Shown: positions 53,477 to 61,796 of the stretch, in pieces
Layout of the letters: each line of letters opens with the position of its first letter
Position numbering within the stretch: the stretch's first letter is position 1
From: Flavihumibacter petaseus NBRC 106054
GTDB lineage: Bacteria; Bacteroidota; Bacteroidia; Chitinophagales; Chitinophagaceae
Assembly: GCF_000974785.1 (NCBI RefSeq)
Contig: NZ_BBWV01000001.1
Span: 496,001-560,000 of the forward strand
Length of the DNA stretch: 64,000 bases
Direction of reading: 5' to 3'
Position numbers and translations under genes: made by a program
The notes under the pieces: generated by a model
Database searches by the model: none
What the model was told of the DNA's origin: nothing
Seen by the model: only the letters and a program-made list of their open reading frames with translations

Positions 53477-53511
53477 ACGGTTTCCTGGCAGATTTTCTAC
53501 CGGGAAACCGT
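53477..53511 (+). terminator. hairpin after the lyase gene
   Basis: ACGGTTTCC and GGAAACCGT form a perfect 9-bp stem with a 17-nt loop, 21 bp after the lyase stop. No T-run follows, so it may be an attenuating or stabilising hairpin, not a full terminator. Confidence 0.5.
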
Positions 53512-53536
53512 AACTTCCGTGTCTAATCCGGCTTCC

Positions 53537-54058
53537 ATGCGATTTCTCATGGCCTGCCTCCTGGTGGTATCATTTCTCCCTTCAAATGCTCAAATGCGGT
53601 TTGGACCGCAACCGGACAGTAATGCCCTGAAGCAAAAATGGTCGGTCAGCACTTTTGTAGGAATGAGCTTCGGCTATGGTTGGGGCAGCTATGGCAACTA
53701 TCACCAAAATGGCAGTTTTGCCAGCGTGCCCATGACGGTCCAGGTCAATCGTCGCATAACTGATAACTGGTATGCTTTCGGTGCACTGACCGCCGCACCG
53801 GTTTATGGTAATTACGGGCCTTCCTTCCATAGTGCATTCATGGGTCCTGGTATGTACACGGCCAACCCATCTGTATTTGGCGCATCCGGCAAACCGGGAT
53901 TATACTCCCGGGCTGAACTGGGACTCATGTATGTAAACGACGCGAAGACCTTTTCCATTTCCGGTAGTTTCGGGGTGAGCCAAAGCAATTATCCCGGTGG
54001 CTACTATTATGGCATTCCGCAGCAACCGACTGACGGCAAACCTGCCGCACGCCCCTGA
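53537..54058 (+). CDS. secreted beta-barrel-like protein
   Basis: A 173-residue protein from ATG 53537 with signal peptide ending SNAQ. The mature part is rich in Gly, Tyr, Ser and aromatic residues in alternating pattern (SVSTFVGMSFGYGWGSYGNY, then SRAELGLMYVND and SGSFGVSQS), typical of small outer membrane barrels, ending in a Pro/Gly/Tyr-rich tail. No named family. It starts 81 bp after the lyase and may share its transcript if the hairpin is read through. Confidence 0.55.
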   Translation: MRFLMACLLVVSFLPSNAQMRFGPQPDSNALKQKWSVSTFVGMSFGYGWGSYGNYHQNGSFASVPMTVQVNRRITDNWYAFGALTAAPVYGNYGPSFHSAFMGPGMYTANPSVFGASGKPGLYSRAELGLMYVNDAKTFSISGSFGVSQSNYPGGYYYGIPQQPTDGKPAARP

Positions 54059-54108
54059 TCAATGCTCCGCCTCAGCGCTATAACAGCGGAAATTGTTTAT
54101 CTTCTGTC

Positions 54109-54660
54109 ATGATGTTTATCCAGCTGACCGGTCTTTCCGGATCGGGAAAATCAACAATTGCCAACGGTGCCAGGTTGCTGCTGCAGCAACGGGGCCACGC
54201 TGTGGAGGTAGTTGACGGCGATATATACCGGAATGCCCTATGGCCGGACCTTGGCTTTTCCCGGAAAGACAGGAACGAAAATATCCGCAGGCTTGGTTTT
54301 GTGGCCAACCGGTTTGCCGCGAATGGCGTTATCTCCATCATGGCAGCCATCAATCCATACGAAGACGTCCGCAAAGAACTGAGGAATTACGGGGATCACG
54401 TTGTTACGGTATGGATCAACTGCGACCTGGCAACCCTGCTGCGCCGGGATACCAAACAACTGTATCATAAGGCGCTACTCCCCGAATCACACCCCGACAG
54501 GATCAACAACCTTACCGGCGTGAACGACCCCTATGATGTTCCTGTTGATCCGGATCTTATCATCAACACACACGAATGCACGGAAGCACTCAGCATTGAA
54601 CTGCTGTATCATTTCATCGTGAACAGGATGGTTGCATCCCAGCAGGAAAAGGTCCGCTGA
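54109..54660 (+). CDS. cysC: adenylylsulfate kinase
   Basis: A 183-residue single-domain APS kinase. Walker A is GLSGSGKST at residues 8-16, followed by VDGDIYR, the family block DLGFSRKDRNENIRR, and SIMAAINPYEDVRKE. It phosphorylates APS to PAPS, the activated sulfate donor. No ATP sulfurylase or sulfotransferase is visible in the window. Its 3' end overlaps the convergent PPTase gene by 52 bp. Confidence 0.9.
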   Translation: MMFIQLTGLSGSGKSTIANGARLLLQQRGHAVEVVDGDIYRNALWPDLGFSRKDRNENIRRLGFVANRFAANGVISIMAAINPYEDVRKELRNYGDHVVTVWINCDLATLLRRDTKQLYHKALLPESHPDRINNLTGVNDPYDVPVDPDLIINTHECTEALSIELLYHFIVNRMVASQQEKVR

Positions 54661-55319
54661 TTCCCAGCTACAGCAAGCGCTGCAGCATACCCCGGCGCTA
54701 TCCCGAGATCGGTTCCCCACCAGCCATCGGGCCAGGCTGAAACATCACAATCTTCCGGAGGAGATGAAAATCCTTCACCCCGCGCTTTAAGCAATGCCTC
54801 TTTCCTGGTCCACAACTGGTAAAAAACACCAGGTTGCCATGCAGGCGGTGCTGCATTCAGTATCGCCTTTTCCTTTGCCGTAAAAAACCTGCCGGCGATC
54901 CGTTGATACTGCAGATCATTCCTGAAACATTCAAGGTCTGCACCCACAAGTGTTTGTGCGGTTACTGCCAGCAACACATAAGCTCCCGAATGCGAGAGGC
55001 TGAATTGCAGGTCCGCATCAGCCAGTTTCGGTTTTCCATAAGCGTTATATACAAATTGAAGTGCTGCAGGCGCCCTGTAGAGGTAGTGGCCCAGCGTTGT
55101 GCGCAACATGGCACGGGCAACCACAAATTGCCGGCGGTCCTTTTCGAAACGATACGCTGCTGCCCGTTGCTGCTCATCCCCTGACAGGAGGATTACAGGA
55201 TCTATTTCCGGCAATGTCGGGGCGACCTTCAGCAACCATAGATGGACGGTGTTGCGATCCAGATCCGGATCGGGCAAAAATGGTTGCCAGTGCAACCGGA
55301 ATGAACTATCCACCAACAT
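54609..55319 (-). CDS. 4'-phosphopantetheinyl transferase, Sfp type
   Basis: A 236-residue protein with the two Sfp/AcpT motifs: VGADLECF in place of the usual GVDIE, and FYQLWTRKEALLKARGEG, plus RFFTAKEKA between them. It transfers phosphopantetheine from CoA to the active Ser of carrier proteins. Its start overlaps the end of the P450 gene by 14 bp, so it belongs to the leftward part of the biosynthetic cluster and probably activates the ACP of the adjacent PKS. Confidence 0.9.
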   Translation of the reverse strand: MLVDSSFRLHWQPFLPDPDLDRNTVHLWLLKVAPTLPEIDPVILLSGDEQQRAAAYRFEKDRRQFVVARAMLRTTLGHYLYRAPAALQFVYNAYGKPKLADADLQFSLSHSGAYVLLAVTAQTLVGADLECFRNDLQYQRIAGRFFTAKEKAILNAAPPAWQPGVFYQLWTRKEALLKARGEGFSSPPEDCDVSAWPDGWWGTDLGIAPGYAAALAVAGNQRTFSCWDATILFTMK

Positions 55320-56673
55320 GGGAAGGTTGTCTTTTTTCCAGGATCATTTTCATGCCATAACGGGGCCGCAGGTTGATCAGCGGCTGCAGCGCAACGGGAT
55401 GGCCAGGCATCATCCGGAGGCGCCATTGCGAAGCGATCGTCGCCAGCACGAGCACCCCCTGCATCCACGCAAAGGGCTCACCGATACAGGATCTTGGCCC
55501 CCTGCTGAATGGAAAATATTCATACTTGGCCCGCTGTCCCTGCGCGTGTTGTCCCCACGCTACCGGATCAAATGTTTCAGGGTTGGCGCGGAAACGGGCA
55601 TCATGGTGAATCAGGTAGGGACTGATCAGTACGATCGTGCCTGCCGGAAAAGAATAGCCGCCAATGGTCACCCATTGGGCAGCTTGCCTGGGTACCAGGT
55701 ATGAAGGGGGATACAGGCGCAATGACTCACCAAATACCATCCGGGTATATTTCAGGTTTGGAAGATCTGCGGCTACAGGTAGCCTGCCCTGCAATACGGT
55801 ATCCAGTTCCCGGTGAAGTGCTGCTTCCGCGCCGGCATGTTGTGACAACAGGTACCAGGTCCAAGTCAAAGCCGTTGAAGTGGTATCAAATGCCGTCAGG
55901 AAAAGTGTGATCGCTTCGTCCCGCACCTGTTGCCTGCTCATGCCCTCGTCACCTGTTTCGCGGCTGGCACGCAACAGCAGGGAAACCAGGTCACCGTTAT
56001 CGTTGTTTCCCTTTTCGCGTTCCGCAATCATCTTCCGCAGGATATGATCAAGCCTGGCTTTTGCGCTGAGGAATCTTCGGGTACCCGGCAACGGCAATTT
56101 AAGCAGGTGTTCAGCAAACGGCAGCGGGATGCGCCCGAACAATCCCGTTGCCGTTTCCAGGGCACGGTTGATCTCCGGAACCGACTGGTGAACGTCCACA
56201 CCAAACAAAGCGCTGCCTGCTATGGCAATGCTCATTTCCGTCATTGCTTCCTTCATTTCCACCAACTGCCCGTCACGCCAGTCAGCCAACGTATGCTGAA
56301 TGTTTCGAACGATACCCGGTGCGTAGCCATCCAGCATATTGCGGTGAAAAGCAGGCTGGATCAGGCGGGATTGTTTCTTATGGACCTCTCCTTCGCTTGT
56401 AAGCAATCCCTCACCCAGTAAAGACCTGACCATTTGCAACGGGCGCCCTTTTATGAAAGCGGACTGCTGCGTGGTAAGCACTTCCCTGATATAGTCGGGA
56501 TGATTCAATAACACGATCCGTAGCGGTCCGATCGTGAAGTGGGCAATATCGCCGTATTGTTCTGCGAGATTTTTGAGAAACCCGATACTGTCTTTCCGGA
56601 AGGCAAACAGGTGGGCAAGCGGATATCTCGGCTTTGGACCTGGCGGTAGTCTTGATGTAAGGACAGTGCTCAT
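55306..56673 (-). CDS. cytochrome P450
   Basis: A 455-residue soluble P450. Heme-binding loop FSRGPRSCIGEP with Cys396; I-helix FLTAFDTTSTALTW; the K-helix ExxR motif in GESLRLYPPSYLVPRQ. The long form with PxxxG at the N-terminus (PGPKPRYPLAHLFAF) is similar to fatty-acid or terpene oxidising families. It lies 9 bp after the KAS III didomain gene and overlaps the PPTase gene, so all three are co-transcribed. Likely role: oxidative tailoring of the cluster product (inference). Confidence 0.9.
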   Translation of the reverse strand: MSTVLTSRLPPGPKPRYPLAHLFAFRKDSIGFLKNLAEQYGDIAHFTIGPLRIVLLNHPDYIREVLTTQQSAFIKGRPLQMVRSLLGEGLLTSEGEVHKKQSRLIQPAFHRNMLDGYAPGIVRNIQHTLADWRDGQLVEMKEAMTEMSIAIAGSALFGVDVHQSVPEINRALETATGLFGRIPLPFAEHLLKLPLPGTRRFLSAKARLDHILRKMIAEREKGNNDNGDLVSLLLRASRETGDEGMSRQQVRDEAITLFLTAFDTTSTALTWTWYLLSQHAGAEAALHRELDTVLQGRLPVAADLPNLKYTRMVFGESLRLYPPSYLVPRQAAQWVTIGGYSFPAGTIVLISPYLIHHDARFRANPETFDPVAWGQHAQGQRAKYEYFPFSRGPRSCIGEPFAWMQGVLVLATIASQWRLRMMPGHPVALQPLINLRPRYGMKMILEKRQPSHVGG

Positions 56674-56682
56674 CTCCGATAG

Positions 56683-58698
56683 TCAAAAATGATAAATAGC
56701 GCAGCCGATTTGTATACCTGAGCCAACGGTTATGATCAGCCCGATATCGCCGGGTTTTACCTGTTGGTTATCCAGTGCATATTTTATGGCATAAGGAACA
56801 GACGAAGTAAACAGGTCAGGGCCATCACCGGCCACATCAATCATTTTTTCCACCGGCACCGCCAGCGCCTTACTGACATTTTCAATAAAAGCAGTGGATA
56901 GCTGGGGTGGAAACAGCCGGGTGATCTGATTCAATTCCAGTCCAGATGATTCCAGCAGTTCTTTTACCGCTATGGTAATCCCGTTGATATAGATCGATTC
57001 AAGTGCTTCCGATTTTTCGGTACACAGTAATGGCCTGGCTTCTTCTGACCTGTAGCAGCTGGTATAGGCCTCCGTTGTACCTGCAGGATAATAAAAATGA
57101 AAATCCGAAAACCCCTGCCTGCCTGCAGGATCGGCTTCAAGAATAATGGCGGATGCTGTTTCGCGGATTTCCAAAGCGTCACTTTCAGCCATCCTGGCAT
57201 TGTTGTCTGTTTCCGCGGCTACGATCATGGCAGTTGCAGTATTACCTGCAGTAATCATTTGCTGCGCCACCAAACATGCATTAAGCCATCCCACTGCCCC
57301 GTTAAAAATATCAAAGGCAAGGGTCTGCCGGTGATCAGCAGCCGGAGCAGTTGCATTCATATCGAGCTCACCGGCGAGCAGGCTCGCATAGGCCGGCTCG
57401 AGCAGGTATTCATCGCGGTAGACGCCTGCATACAACAGCAGCCCGATGGCATTTGCATCATACCGGGAACGCGCCAGGCAATCGTTCGCAGCTGTTACCA
57501 GCATCTCCATTGAATGTCCTGACAAAGCCGGTTGGATTGGCAGTATTCCGATGCTCTCGCAGCGAATAAAGGCAGACGTTGTAAATTTTGCTGCAGGAAT
57601 CGCTGACGCCTGGCCGATAGTTGCCGGAGATTTGATAGCGGGCAAAGCTCTAAGACGGTCAGGCAGATCATCCAGCACATAGAGTCCGGTGCCGGTAGTC
57701 AGGCCAGAAGCGGTTACACTGAACACGATCCTGTCACCGGTATTGATCCGCCCCTGCCTTACCTGATCGCCTAACGCTATAAGGTGCGCAGTCGAAGCAG
57801 TGTTGCCTCTGTCTTCCAGGTTATTGATCGTATTACCATCGTGACACACCGGGCTGTTCAGTTTCCGGTTGATTTCATTGCGTGCACTGTTCATCGTCAT
57901 CGTTGAGGTCTGGTGCATCACCAGGTGCTGGAAACTCTCCGGCGCCCAGGCTGCGCGTTGCAAGGCATCGAGTGCATGTTTCGCACCGGAACGTATGCCC
58001 ACATCCGTCAGCCGCAGTGCGTCTGTATACATGATCATGCCACTGGTGGTTGCTGCCTTGGCGACACAATACGGACTGTATTTGCCGAAGGTCTGCAATT
58101 GCAGATCGACAAACCCTGTTCCGGGTACCGAACCCTGTTCCAGTACCACAGCCGCGCCCGCATCGCCCAGTGTCAGGCAGGCCAGCCGGGCATCCATGAA
58201 ACCACTTAGCTCCCGTTGTGCTGTTTGCGTGAGATGGGTGATATATTCACCGCTGACCACCATTCCGCGGCGCACGGCACCTGAGCGGATCATGGCATCT
58301 ACGATGTAGATGCCGGTGAACATTCCCGCGCATGCATTGGTGATGTCAAATACCAGTGCGTTGGCGAACCCGAATTCTGCCCGCAGTTTAGCTGCAGTTG
58401 ATGGTTCAAAAGAGATGCTGCCAGGCGCATCATAGCGGGATATATTGCAGCAGATCAACACATCAATTCCGGCTGCGGAATGTCGTGAATAAGATAAACA
58501 GTCGGTAACAGCCTTTCGGGCAAGGTCAATGGAAAATTCACTGACTCCGGCGACGCGTCTTGTCCTGATGCCGGTGGCTTTTTCGAGCGGAAAACGGACT
58601 TCGTTACGGCAGCCCTTCAACACTTCACCAGTGGTGCGGGCTTCAGGTGGAAGGTAAATCCCAAGGCTTTCCATGATGGTATTCGGCCGGAGATCCAT
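56683..58698 (-). CDS. KAS III didomain protein, second half catalytically degenerate
   Basis: A 671-residue protein formed by two FabH-like (KAS III) modules. The first (about residues 8-345) has the complete triad: Cys123 in ITNACAGMF, His262 in MHQTS and Asn299 in RGNTAST. The second (about residues 370-671) aligns as FDIFNGAVGW, where the Cys is replaced by Ala468; the His position reads FPPQLS and the Asn position GPDLFTSS, so none of the three catalytic residues remain. KAS III proteins start chains or transfer acyl groups; a dead partner half is known from the separate PqsB protein of Pseudomonas quinolone synthesis. It heads a leftward operon with the P450 and PPTase, divergent from FAAL. 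Confidence 0.85.
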   Translation of the reverse strand: MDLRPNTIMESLGIYLPPEARTTGEVLKGCRNEVRFPLEKATGIRTRRVAGVSEFSIDLARKAVTDCLSYSRHSAAGIDVLICCNISRYDAPGSISFEPSTAAKLRAEFGFANALVFDITNACAGMFTGIYIVDAMIRSGAVRRGMVVSGEYITHLTQTAQRELSGFMDARLACLTLGDAGAAVVLEQGSVPGTGFVDLQLQTFGKYSPYCVAKAATTSGMIMYTDALRLTDVGIRSGAKHALDALQRAAWAPESFQHLVMHQTSTMTMNSARNEINRKLNSPVCHDGNTINNLEDRGNTASTAHLIALGDQVRQGRINTGDRIVFSVTASGLTTGTGLYVLDDLPDRLRALPAIKSPATIGQASAIPAAKFTTSAFIRCESIGILPIQPALSGHSMEMLVTAANDCLARSRYDANAIGLLLYAGVYRDEYLLEPAYASLLAGELDMNATAPAADHRQTLAFDIFNGAVGWLNACLVAQQMITAGNTATAMIVAAETDNNARMAESDALEIRETASAIILEADPAGRQGFSDFHFYYPAGTTEAYTSCYRSEEARPLLCTEKSEALESIYINGITIAVKELLESSGLELNQITRLFPPQLSTAFIENVSKALAVPVEKMIDVAGDGPDLFTSSVPYAIKYALDNQQVKPGDIGLIITVGSGIQIGCAIYHF

Positions 58699-58766
58699 TT
58701 GATTAAATGTAGTTGTATTTACCCAAATTAATTTTTATTTTACAATAGTACAGATGCCGCCGTTAT

Positions 58767-60485
58767 ATGACTCATCTGCCCAACTCACTCGTTGATATTT
58801 TACGATGGCGCGCAATTCACCAACCGCAACGGTTGGCCTACCGGTACCTGATAGATGGTGAATTTGATGAAGCGGTTCTGACCTATGAGGAATTGGATCG
58901 GCGCACGCGCGCTGCCGGAACAATGCTGCAGGCTGCCACCCAACCTGGAGACAGGGTATTGTTGTTATTACCGCCTGGTCCGGATTTTATTGTTGCGTTC
59001 TTCAGCTGCCTGTATGCCGGTGTGATCGCGGTCCCTTCCTGGCCTCCGCATCCGGCGCGGCTGGAAAACCAGCTGGTACCCATTCAGCGTCTTGTTGAAA
59101 ATGCTTCGCCTGCTGCTGTCTGGATGAATCTGACCCTTGCAGAAAAAATTCACACGATTCCGGAAGCGGGTCGCCTGTTTCAGCCATTGAAGGTATTGTT
59201 GATAGAAGCTGCGGCAGCTCACTCCCCAGAACACTGGCGGAAACCGGCCATCAATGGGAGTGATATTGCCTTCCTCCAATATACATCAGGTTCAACGACA
59301 CTTCCCAGGGGTGTTATGGTAACACACCATAACCTGTTGCACAACCTGGGCATGATGGAAAACAAGCTTGGTCAATCCACGAACAGCCACGCAGTCATCT
59401 GGTTACCCCCCTATCACGACATGGGGCTGGTGGGCGGTATCCTGCAACCATTGTTCACCGGATATCCGGCCACCATCCTGCCACATCTCCTGTTTCTGCA
59501 ACGGCCGGTCCGCTGGCTGCAGGCGATCTCCCGATTCGGTGCAACCACCAGCGGCGGGCCGAATTTCGCGTATGACCTGTGCCTCCGGAAAATAAAACCG
59601 GAACAGCGGGATCAGTTGCAACTCAATACCTGGACAACCGCGTTCAATGGTGCAGAACAGGTGTCCGCACAAACGGTCCTGGAATTCACCCGCTTTTTTG
59701 CCCCTTGTGGCTTTCACAGCAATGCCTGGGTTCCGTGTTATGGACTGGCAGAAGCAACCCTGATGGTCAGCGGGCGGCAATACCCGGAGCCTTTGATCAG
59801 GCACCTGGATCGTGCAGCACTGGAACAGCAGCGGGTCAGTGCAGTTACCGGCGATGATGAAAAAGGATTGCAACTTGTTGCCTGCGGCACAGTAGCTGAT
59901 GATCAGCAGGTCATTGTGGTCGACCCGCACACATTGCTGAAAGTTGATCAGGGGAATGTGGGCGAGATCTGGATCAAGGGGCCCAGTGTGGCAAAAGGCT
60001 ACTGGAACAATCCGGCAGCCACTGAACAGACTTTCAGCGCATCACGAACCGGGCAAACAGGAGAAAATTACCTGCGCACCGGTGATATGGGATTTTTAGC
60101 AGAAGGAGAACTTTTTATCACTGGCAGGTGGAAAGATGTCATCATTGCCGACGGACATAATCACTATGCGTGTGATATTGAGAAAACGGTAGAACATTCA
60201 CATCCCGCGATCAGGCTCTCGGGTTGTGCAGCGATTGGCATCAGCCGGGATAACCGGGAAAGACTGGTGATCCTGGCGGAGATCGAACAACAGACCATTC
60301 TACAAAAGGATGCTGTCACCAAAGCCATCCGTACTGCAGTTTCATTGTGCCACGAACTCCAGGTGGACGATATCCGGTTCGTCTATCCCGGTGCCATTCC
60401 AAGAACACGCAGCGGCAAGATCAAACACTACGCCTGTAAAACAAATTACCTGAACGGAAACCTAAAAGAAATCATCGCCATATGA
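58767..60485 (+). CDS. fatty acyl-AMP ligase (FAAL)
   Basis: A 572-residue adenylating enzyme. YTSGSTTLPRGVMVTH starting at Tyr172, WLPPYHDMGLVGG, TSGGPNFAYDLC, YGLAEATL and TGDMGFLAEGELFITGRWKDVII (key Asp440) define the FAAL family. The C-terminal lobe reads IADGHNHYACDIE, where the common form has GRNHY. FAALs activate a free fatty acid to acyl-AMP and load it onto an ACP of a PKS or NRPS rather than CoA. It opens the rightward operon and overlaps the monooxygenase gene by 4 bp. Confidence 0.94.
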   Translation: MTHLPNSLVDILRWRAIHQPQRLAYRYLIDGEFDEAVLTYEELDRRTRAAGTMLQAATQPGDRVLLLLPPGPDFIVAFFSCLYAGVIAVPSWPPHPARLENQLVPIQRLVENASPAAVWMNLTLAEKIHTIPEAGRLFQPLKVLLIEAAAAHSPEHWRKPAINGSDIAFLQYTSGSTTLPRGVMVTHHNLLHNLGMMENKLGQSTNSHAVIWLPPYHDMGLVGGILQPLFTGYPATILPHLLFLQRPVRWLQAISRFGATTSGGPNFAYDLCLRKIKPEQRDQLQLNTWTTAFNGAEQVSAQTVLEFTRFFAPCGFHSNAWVPCYGLAEATLMVSGRQYPEPLIRHLDRAALEQQRVSAVTGDDEKGLQLVACGTVADDQQVIVVDPHTLLKVDQGNVGEIWIKGPSVAKGYWNNPAATEQTFSASRTGQTGENYLRTGDMGFLAEGELFITGRWKDVIIADGHNHYACDIEKTVEHSHPAIRLSGCAAIGISRDNRERLVILAEIEQQTILQKDAVTKAIRTAVSLCHELQVDDIRFVYPGAIPRTRSGKIKHYACKTNYLNGNLKEIIAI

Positions 60486-61792
60486 AATTCGGCATCTTCA
60501 TCGACCTCCAGTTACCCCGTCCCTGGCAGGATGGTGATGAGGCAAGGCTTTTCCGGGAAGCGATGGAGCAGGTGGAACTGGCAGACCGGCTGGGCATTGA
60601 CTATGTCTGGGCACAGGAACATCATTTCCTCGAAGAATACTGTCACTCCAGCGCTCCCGAAGTATTTCTTGCAGCCTGCAGCCAGCGCACGTCACGCATA
60701 AGGCTTGCCCATGGCATTATCGCCATGTCGCCGCGCTTCAATCATCCCGCACGAATCGTTGAGCGGCTCGCCACACTGGATCTTCTCAGTAATGGCAGGG
60801 TAGATTGGGGAACCGGAGAATCCGGATCAAGAATGGAACTGGAAGGATTCGGTGTTGACTTTGTGGACAAACGCGCCATGTGGGAAGAAGCGTTACGTGA
60901 AGCAGTAAAGATGATGTGCATGCAACCTTATCCTGGTTACCAGGGAAAATATTTTTCGATGCCGCATCGCAATATTGTGCCCAAACCAGTACAAAAACCG
61001 CATCCTCCCTTGTGGGCTGCCTGTTCCAACCGCGATAGTGTACAGCTCGCCGCAAGTCTTGGAATGGGTGCACTCACGTTCGCCTTTGTAAACGGCGATG
61101 AAGCGAAATTTTGGGTAGATACCTATTACGATACATTATTCAGCAACTGTACACCGATTGGTCAGACCATCAACCCCAATATTGCGATGCTCACCGGCTT
61201 CTTCTGCCACGAGGACAGTGATTATGCACTAGAGGCAGGACAGGAAGGTGCGCAGTTTTTTGCTTACGGACTGGGACATTACTGGCGAGATGGTGTACAT
61301 GTACCTGGTAAAACCAACCTGTGGCATGATTTCCGGCAGCGTCCAAATACCGTAACAGAAAAACTGGAAAGGGAAAGAAAAAAAGCCGGGATGGGCGGCA
61401 TTGGTAATCCGCAGCAACTGACCGAAAATTTCAGGGCACTGGAAGCTGCGGGTGTTGATCAGCTGATCTTCCTGCAGCAATGCGGGAATTATTCACATGA
61501 AGCCATATGTACTTCGATGAAGTTGTTTGCTGAAACAGTACTTCCGGAGTTCCGGGAGCGGGAAGTTAAAAGGCAGAAAGAAAAACAGGAATGGATATCG
61601 CCCCATCTCGAAAAAATCCGTCAGGCAATTATTCCGCCGGATCCCATGATGCCGGTGCCACCCGTGGAAGCCTATCCCCTGATCTGGAATCAGCATCGTG
61701 ACGGGCAACCGCAGGCCGCACCGGATCGCAGGCCGGGCATGACGGCATTCTGGCAAATGCAGGTGGGAGGCAATCGTTCCGGAAAGATTTAA
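60482..61792 (+). CDS. luciferase-like flavin monooxygenase (LLM)
   Basis: A 436-residue protein with the bacterial luciferase-like TIM barrel: MKFGIFIDLQLPRPWQDG, EQVELADRLGIDYVWAQEHHF, RIRLAHGIIAMSPRFNHPARIVERLATLD, and DWGTGESGSRMELEGFG. Such reduced-flavin enzymes insert one oxygen atom, as hydroxylation or Baeyer-Villiger-type oxidation, and recur in polyketide and lipopeptide clusters. It is coupled to the FAAL gene (ATGA overlap) and ends 4 bp before the PKS start. Confidence 0.88.
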   Translation: MKFGIFIDLQLPRPWQDGDEARLFREAMEQVELADRLGIDYVWAQEHHFLEEYCHSSAPEVFLAACSQRTSRIRLAHGIIAMSPRFNHPARIVERLATLDLLSNGRVDWGTGESGSRMELEGFGVDFVDKRAMWEEALREAVKMMCMQPYPGYQGKYFSMPHRNIVPKPVQKPHPPLWAACSNRDSVQLAASLGMGALTFAFVNGDEAKFWVDTYYDTLFSNCTPIGQTINPNIAMLTGFFCHEDSDYALEAGQEGAQFFAYGLGHYWRDGVHVPGKTNLWHDFRQRPNTVTEKLERERKKAGMGGIGNPQQLTENFRALEAAGVDQLIFLQQCGNYSHEAICTSMKLFAETVLPEFREREVKRQKEKQEWISPHLEKIRQAIIPPDPMMPVPPVEAYPLIWNQHRDGQPQAAPDRRPGMTAFWQMQVGGNRSGKI

Positions 61793-61796
61793 TCAC

